This document shows positions 60,341-64,000 of a stretch of DNA of 64,000 nt, one piece after another. Location: NCBI GenBank assembly GCA_036877525.1, contig JAZGTH010000007.1, positions 6,261,501 to 6,325,500 of the forward strand, written 5' to 3'. The position numbers and the translations under genes are program-made. The notes under the pieces are model-generated. The model saw only the letters and a program-made list of their open reading frames with translations, made no database searches and had not been told where the DNA came from. Position 1 is the stretch's first letter. Each line of letters begins with the position of its first letter. The DNA is from Chromobotia macracanthus. Lineage: Eukaryota > Chordata > Actinopteri > Cypriniformes > Botiidae.

Positions 60341-63300
60341 GTAAGACTCCTGCAGGGCGCACATCAAGGTGGAGAGAAAGTGGGAGCATTTTGTCAGGAT
60401 TTTGTGTTTATTTCTATGTGTGTAGTAGGCAGTTATGTATAAAGTAACCTCAGATAAACAGGCTCGTATGCTATTTTTCTGGATTCATTATGGTGATCGT
60501 TTCATATGTGGGGAAAATCATATTTGACTTCGTGAAATTTGCTTCGTGAAGCTGGTCCTGGTCTTCAAAACAAAGCTTACAGGTTGCGACGCGCGCCTCT
60601 TTCTTCTGAGACGACCTAACATCTCATTTCAGCAAAAAGCGATGCGCTTTAAAGTCGAATATAAACGCTCCCTTTTGTTTTGCTTCAGAGAATTTATGCT
60701 ATTTGATTTTTGTATTTTATAACATACATTTTTCATATATTTATTGATGTCTGTCAATGAGACAGCATGCGGCATTATTGCGCTGATCGAGCCTGCGGAT
60801 AAAGTATAAAAATAAACCGCATAATCAATAGCCTGTTAGAGAAGATAACGATTACTTCAACGTTAAGAAATATAAATGCGATAAAAAACAAGACTATTGT
60901 TTACCGAAACGTCCTAATTTGGCCTTAATAGCCAACAGTTGTTGTGTCAGCTTTTTCATTTCTATTAACTCTAATGGCATGTTATTTGCCACATTGCGTG
61001 TAATTTCATTTGTGTCTCTAATTCAATTTCACACCGGACAAAGCTCGGTGAATGGGCTGGTTGGTTTTACTTTCATGCATCTAAGCTTTTGCATGATGTG
61101 TGAAAACGGTATTAAAAAACTGGTCTTAATACATGCATTGAGATGACTTCCTAACATGCACCCCAGATTGTGGATCTGAGACTTTGGCTTTTAATTTGTT
61201 ATTTCAATGGGTGACCGGCTATAAATATCTTGCTATAAATATCCAACTGAATAGTCTACACAGTAAGACACTGATGGTTTTAATGTTTTACAGTAAACCT
61301 CTAGAAATCTATTGTGCAAACACAATAGCCCATATTATCCGACCTATTCAGATGGTAATCGACTTCATGCCAAATCAGCCCACAAAATCCAGTGAAGCTG
61401 GTATTAGACTTCTGCTTTTAATGTAAATGATCATTTATGATGCCCTGCAGTCTCAGCTTAGCCTGATAGTCCTCATGCTTTAGGATACAAGTATGATAAT
61501 GTAGATCTGAATAATACATGTACAATTGTTACTCTCAGCATTTAACAACCTGCATCTCATTAGAGACGGTTCAAAGTGAACCTTTATGTGTGTCACAGTA
61601 TACACTAAGCTTACCTTTAACCCAGAGAATTTAAGGAGTCAATAAAATTTAATATATATTTGGGGGAGGGGTGAATTTTCACACCTCCACCCCCAGCAGC
61701 ACTGATAGATTGACAATGAAGAGATCTATGTATATATGTATCTGACAGTCTTATAAAACATATTTATGTTTATTACGTAAAACACACTGAACAACAACAT
61801 GATCTGATCCAAAAGATAATCTGGACTGTTACGAACACTGAATGTCAGCTTCCACAGAGCATCAACAAATGTCAAATAAAATGTCTGTGTTGTGACATTT
61901 AATTTAAGGCTTGGTGAATGCAATCTTTGAATAAAATCAAGTAATAAAATTTGGCATTTAATCGTAATAGTTATTAGAATTAGTGCCTGTGTTTAACACA
62001 ATGTTTTGTGATGGTGAATGTTTTAATTGTTATTTGTTAAATTAAATAAATAGCCAGTTATGGATTGTAATGAAATGCATGCATTTATGCATTTTTAATC
62101 TCTCTATTAAAAATAACCAAATCTTCAAGCATAACCAAAATAAGCTGAACCTAAAGTTTATAATTTAAAGGAATTTGAAATAGCACAGACATTTAATTTA
62201 ACTGGAGCACAAAGTGTGTGTGTGTGTGTGTGTGTTTGCAGGGAGATTTATACCACAGTTTGTAGCACGGAGAAATTGTGTTTGTTAATCATTTGCAGCT
62301 TGTCAGTTTCAGGCTGGATTTGATGTTTTGCTTTATGGGGGTTGATCTGGTCAGCCGTGTTCACTGTGGGTGGTAATATCCTATTATATGTGCAAGGCCA
62401 CAAAGAGGCCCAGGCTCCTGCAAGTAATTTATGTTGCCGTAGTGACAGACGTTCCGTTTCAGGGGCCAAACTGGTGGGGAAGAGCTGGGATGTTTTAGTG
62501 GAATATTTAAGCAAGTCCACCGGGGATTGTGAGTACTGTTGTGATTGTGAGGATTGTGAGCAATAGATGGTGTGCATTTTGCAATGAAACTTATCTTGTA
62601 GCCTCATAAATGTCCATTTCCATTTAACCAAGTTTCATGACTAAAATACGTACAGTTTTTTGCATTTCTTGCCCATAATATGACAGTCATGGAAAGAATT
62701 ATTTTTGTTTGTCCTCTATGTACTGGTGCAACAATAATGAACTCAATAAGCATATAAATATTTATTTTACCTATCAAAGAAAATATTTTGCATGATTAAA
62801 ATAAGAGAGACAGTGATGGATAGAAGAAATTATTTCAATCACTTTTTCCATCTTGTTATTCTGCTCCACTATTGGCCAAGTGACAGGTGCTGCCTATCAG
62901 CCAATCAATGCGTGCCTTTCTGGTTGAGATATAGTTTCCGTGGTGACAGTCTGGGTTTGAGCAACAGCTCTTATTTTTGTCTCAGCAGGAATGCTTGACC
63001 CCTACCTGCTTAATCAAATGCACAGGAAGGAAATAATGTCTTGTGAAAATTGTCAAACATTAATACCGCATAAAAACACAAACAGACTAGCATACAGACA
63101 TATACCTGGATCTGGATTATGGATGTTAAAATGGAGTCTAGAATTAGATGTGTGTAATGGTATTGTGCATCTCTCTCACTCTGTATATATATTTGTCTTC
63201 AGATGCATTAACAGATCCAGTGTCTTGGAAATATAATCCACTGTATACATGAGATATAATCAATTATAAATAGTTCATTATGTACTTCAATGTATGGTGT

Positions 63301-64000
63301 GTGTTGCTGGATCTTCACCTTTCCAAAAACGGCAGACCTTTCTGAAATCAGTAATTATGAAGCTAACAGAGAGATTTATTTGTATTGTGAAAACAGTGTG
63401 CTACCACTAAATCTCCTATTCCTATGCGCTGCTTTTTCAGTTTACATAAGAAATGATTTCTTCTATAGTCAATGAAGCATCCAGTGATAGCCTCAGACTC
63501 TTAGATCCTCTCTGGGTATCAGCAGCAAGTTCGTGGTCTGGCACCGAGAAACAAAACAAAAGAGAAAGGGATTTATTGGGGCCCAATAACATTGACTGGC
63601 AGCTGGGGGAAGGGTCGCTTTCATCACAAGGTCCCTCTTATTTTCCCTTTAACAATGTATATGGCTAAAGTCCTCTGGGGTAGTTCATAACCGTTAAGAG
63701 AGTCTGTGCAGTGTCAGCAGAAAAAAGAGGAGGTGGGTCTGGAATGACCCCTCAATGCAATTAGACAATACACCTTCATAAATTCCTGTTATATAGAATT
63801 AAACCAAGCTTTTTATTTGTTTAGTTTTGTGGACATTTAGCTTTTATCTTGATGTATTCTTATTCTAATCCTAATCCCCAATTTTTAAAACTATTGTTGT
63901 AATTTACAAAAAAATATTCAGTTGGATTTTTGGAGCTCTCTAGTTTCACAGTCAGAGAATCTGCTGGTTTTATTCAACACACTATTGTGATCCTCACTAC
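60341..64000 (+). other. kif5c: Start of kif5c-like intron 1
   Basis: No motor-domain exon is visible. A TG microsatellite lies at about 62213-62235. Two more GC-balanced stretches, about 62860-62995 (with CCAAT-like motifs) and 63540-63650, could be conserved non-coding elements. The remainder is AT-rich. Confidence 0.6.
62213..62235. repeat. TG dinucleotide microsatellite
   Basis: About 11 TG units in the kinesin gene intron 1. Confidence 0.95.

Noticed and set aside
62342..62566. Possible second exon of the kinesin gene
   Set aside because: The translation has no kinesin motor motif (no FDRV or nucleotide-binding loop), so exon 2 must lie outside the window.
1..64000. CRISPR arrays, operons or integrated virus
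   Set aside because: No regularly spaced identical repeats, no bacterial gene layout and no reverse transcriptase, integrase or capsid frames were seen.

Overview
The window is animal nuclear DNA from a teleost fish, most likely a cypriniform (zebrafish/carp-like). The reasons are split genes with GT-AG introns, an AT-rich background with dinucleotide and tetranucleotide microsatellites, four tRNA-headed SINE copies with a tail familiar from cyprinids, a cyprinid-type fold-back repeat, and protein sequences close to but distinct from mammalian ones. Every exon model below was built by hand from splice sites, reading phase and remembered vertebrate homologues. No alignment was run.

Layout: 1-16252 has no convincing gene and lies downstream of tmem163. 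16253-35271 (minus) is tmem163, a zinc-transporting vesicle membrane protein with 8 coding exons (287 aa) and a roughly 12 kb intron 2 holding three SINE copies. 35272-36476 is a short head-to-head intergenic region. 36477-40837 (plus) is acmsd, a kynurenine-pathway decarboxylase with 10 exons and 336 aa, the same length as human. 41883-48456 or 48711 (plus) is ccnt2, cyclin T2 of P-TEFb, with 9 coding exons and an in-frame TAA ahead of a conserved C-terminal segment. 50082-57798 (minus), plus a non-coding first exon near 58293, is map3k19, with 13 coding exons and 1275 aa. It has ankyrin-like repeats at the N-terminus and a STE-type kinase domain at the C-terminus. From 60215 (plus) only exon 1 of a kinesin-1 heavy chain gene (kif5c-like) is present, and the rest lies beyond the window.

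The order TMEM163-ACMSD-CCNT2-MAP3K19 is the order I remember for human 2q21. The kif5c-like neighbour replaces RAB3GAP1 and suggests a local rearrangement within the same ancestral block. The genes are unrelated in function (zinc storage, tryptophan catabolism, transcription elongation, stress kinase signalling, axonal transport). They share a neighbourhood, with two head-to-head pairs (tmem163/acmsd and map3k19/kif5) and one tail-to-tail pair (ccnt2/map3k19).

Most notable observations: the ccnt2 stop with conserved reading frame beyond it, the ankyrin-to-kinase architecture of map3k19, a duplicated tmem163 exon end inside a degenerate tandem array, palindromic CRE tandem repeats upstream of ccnt2, an exact RFX X-box upstream of map3k19, and an unidentified exon-like open segment in tmem163 intron 2. 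I see no wholly new system. These are the leads I would follow.
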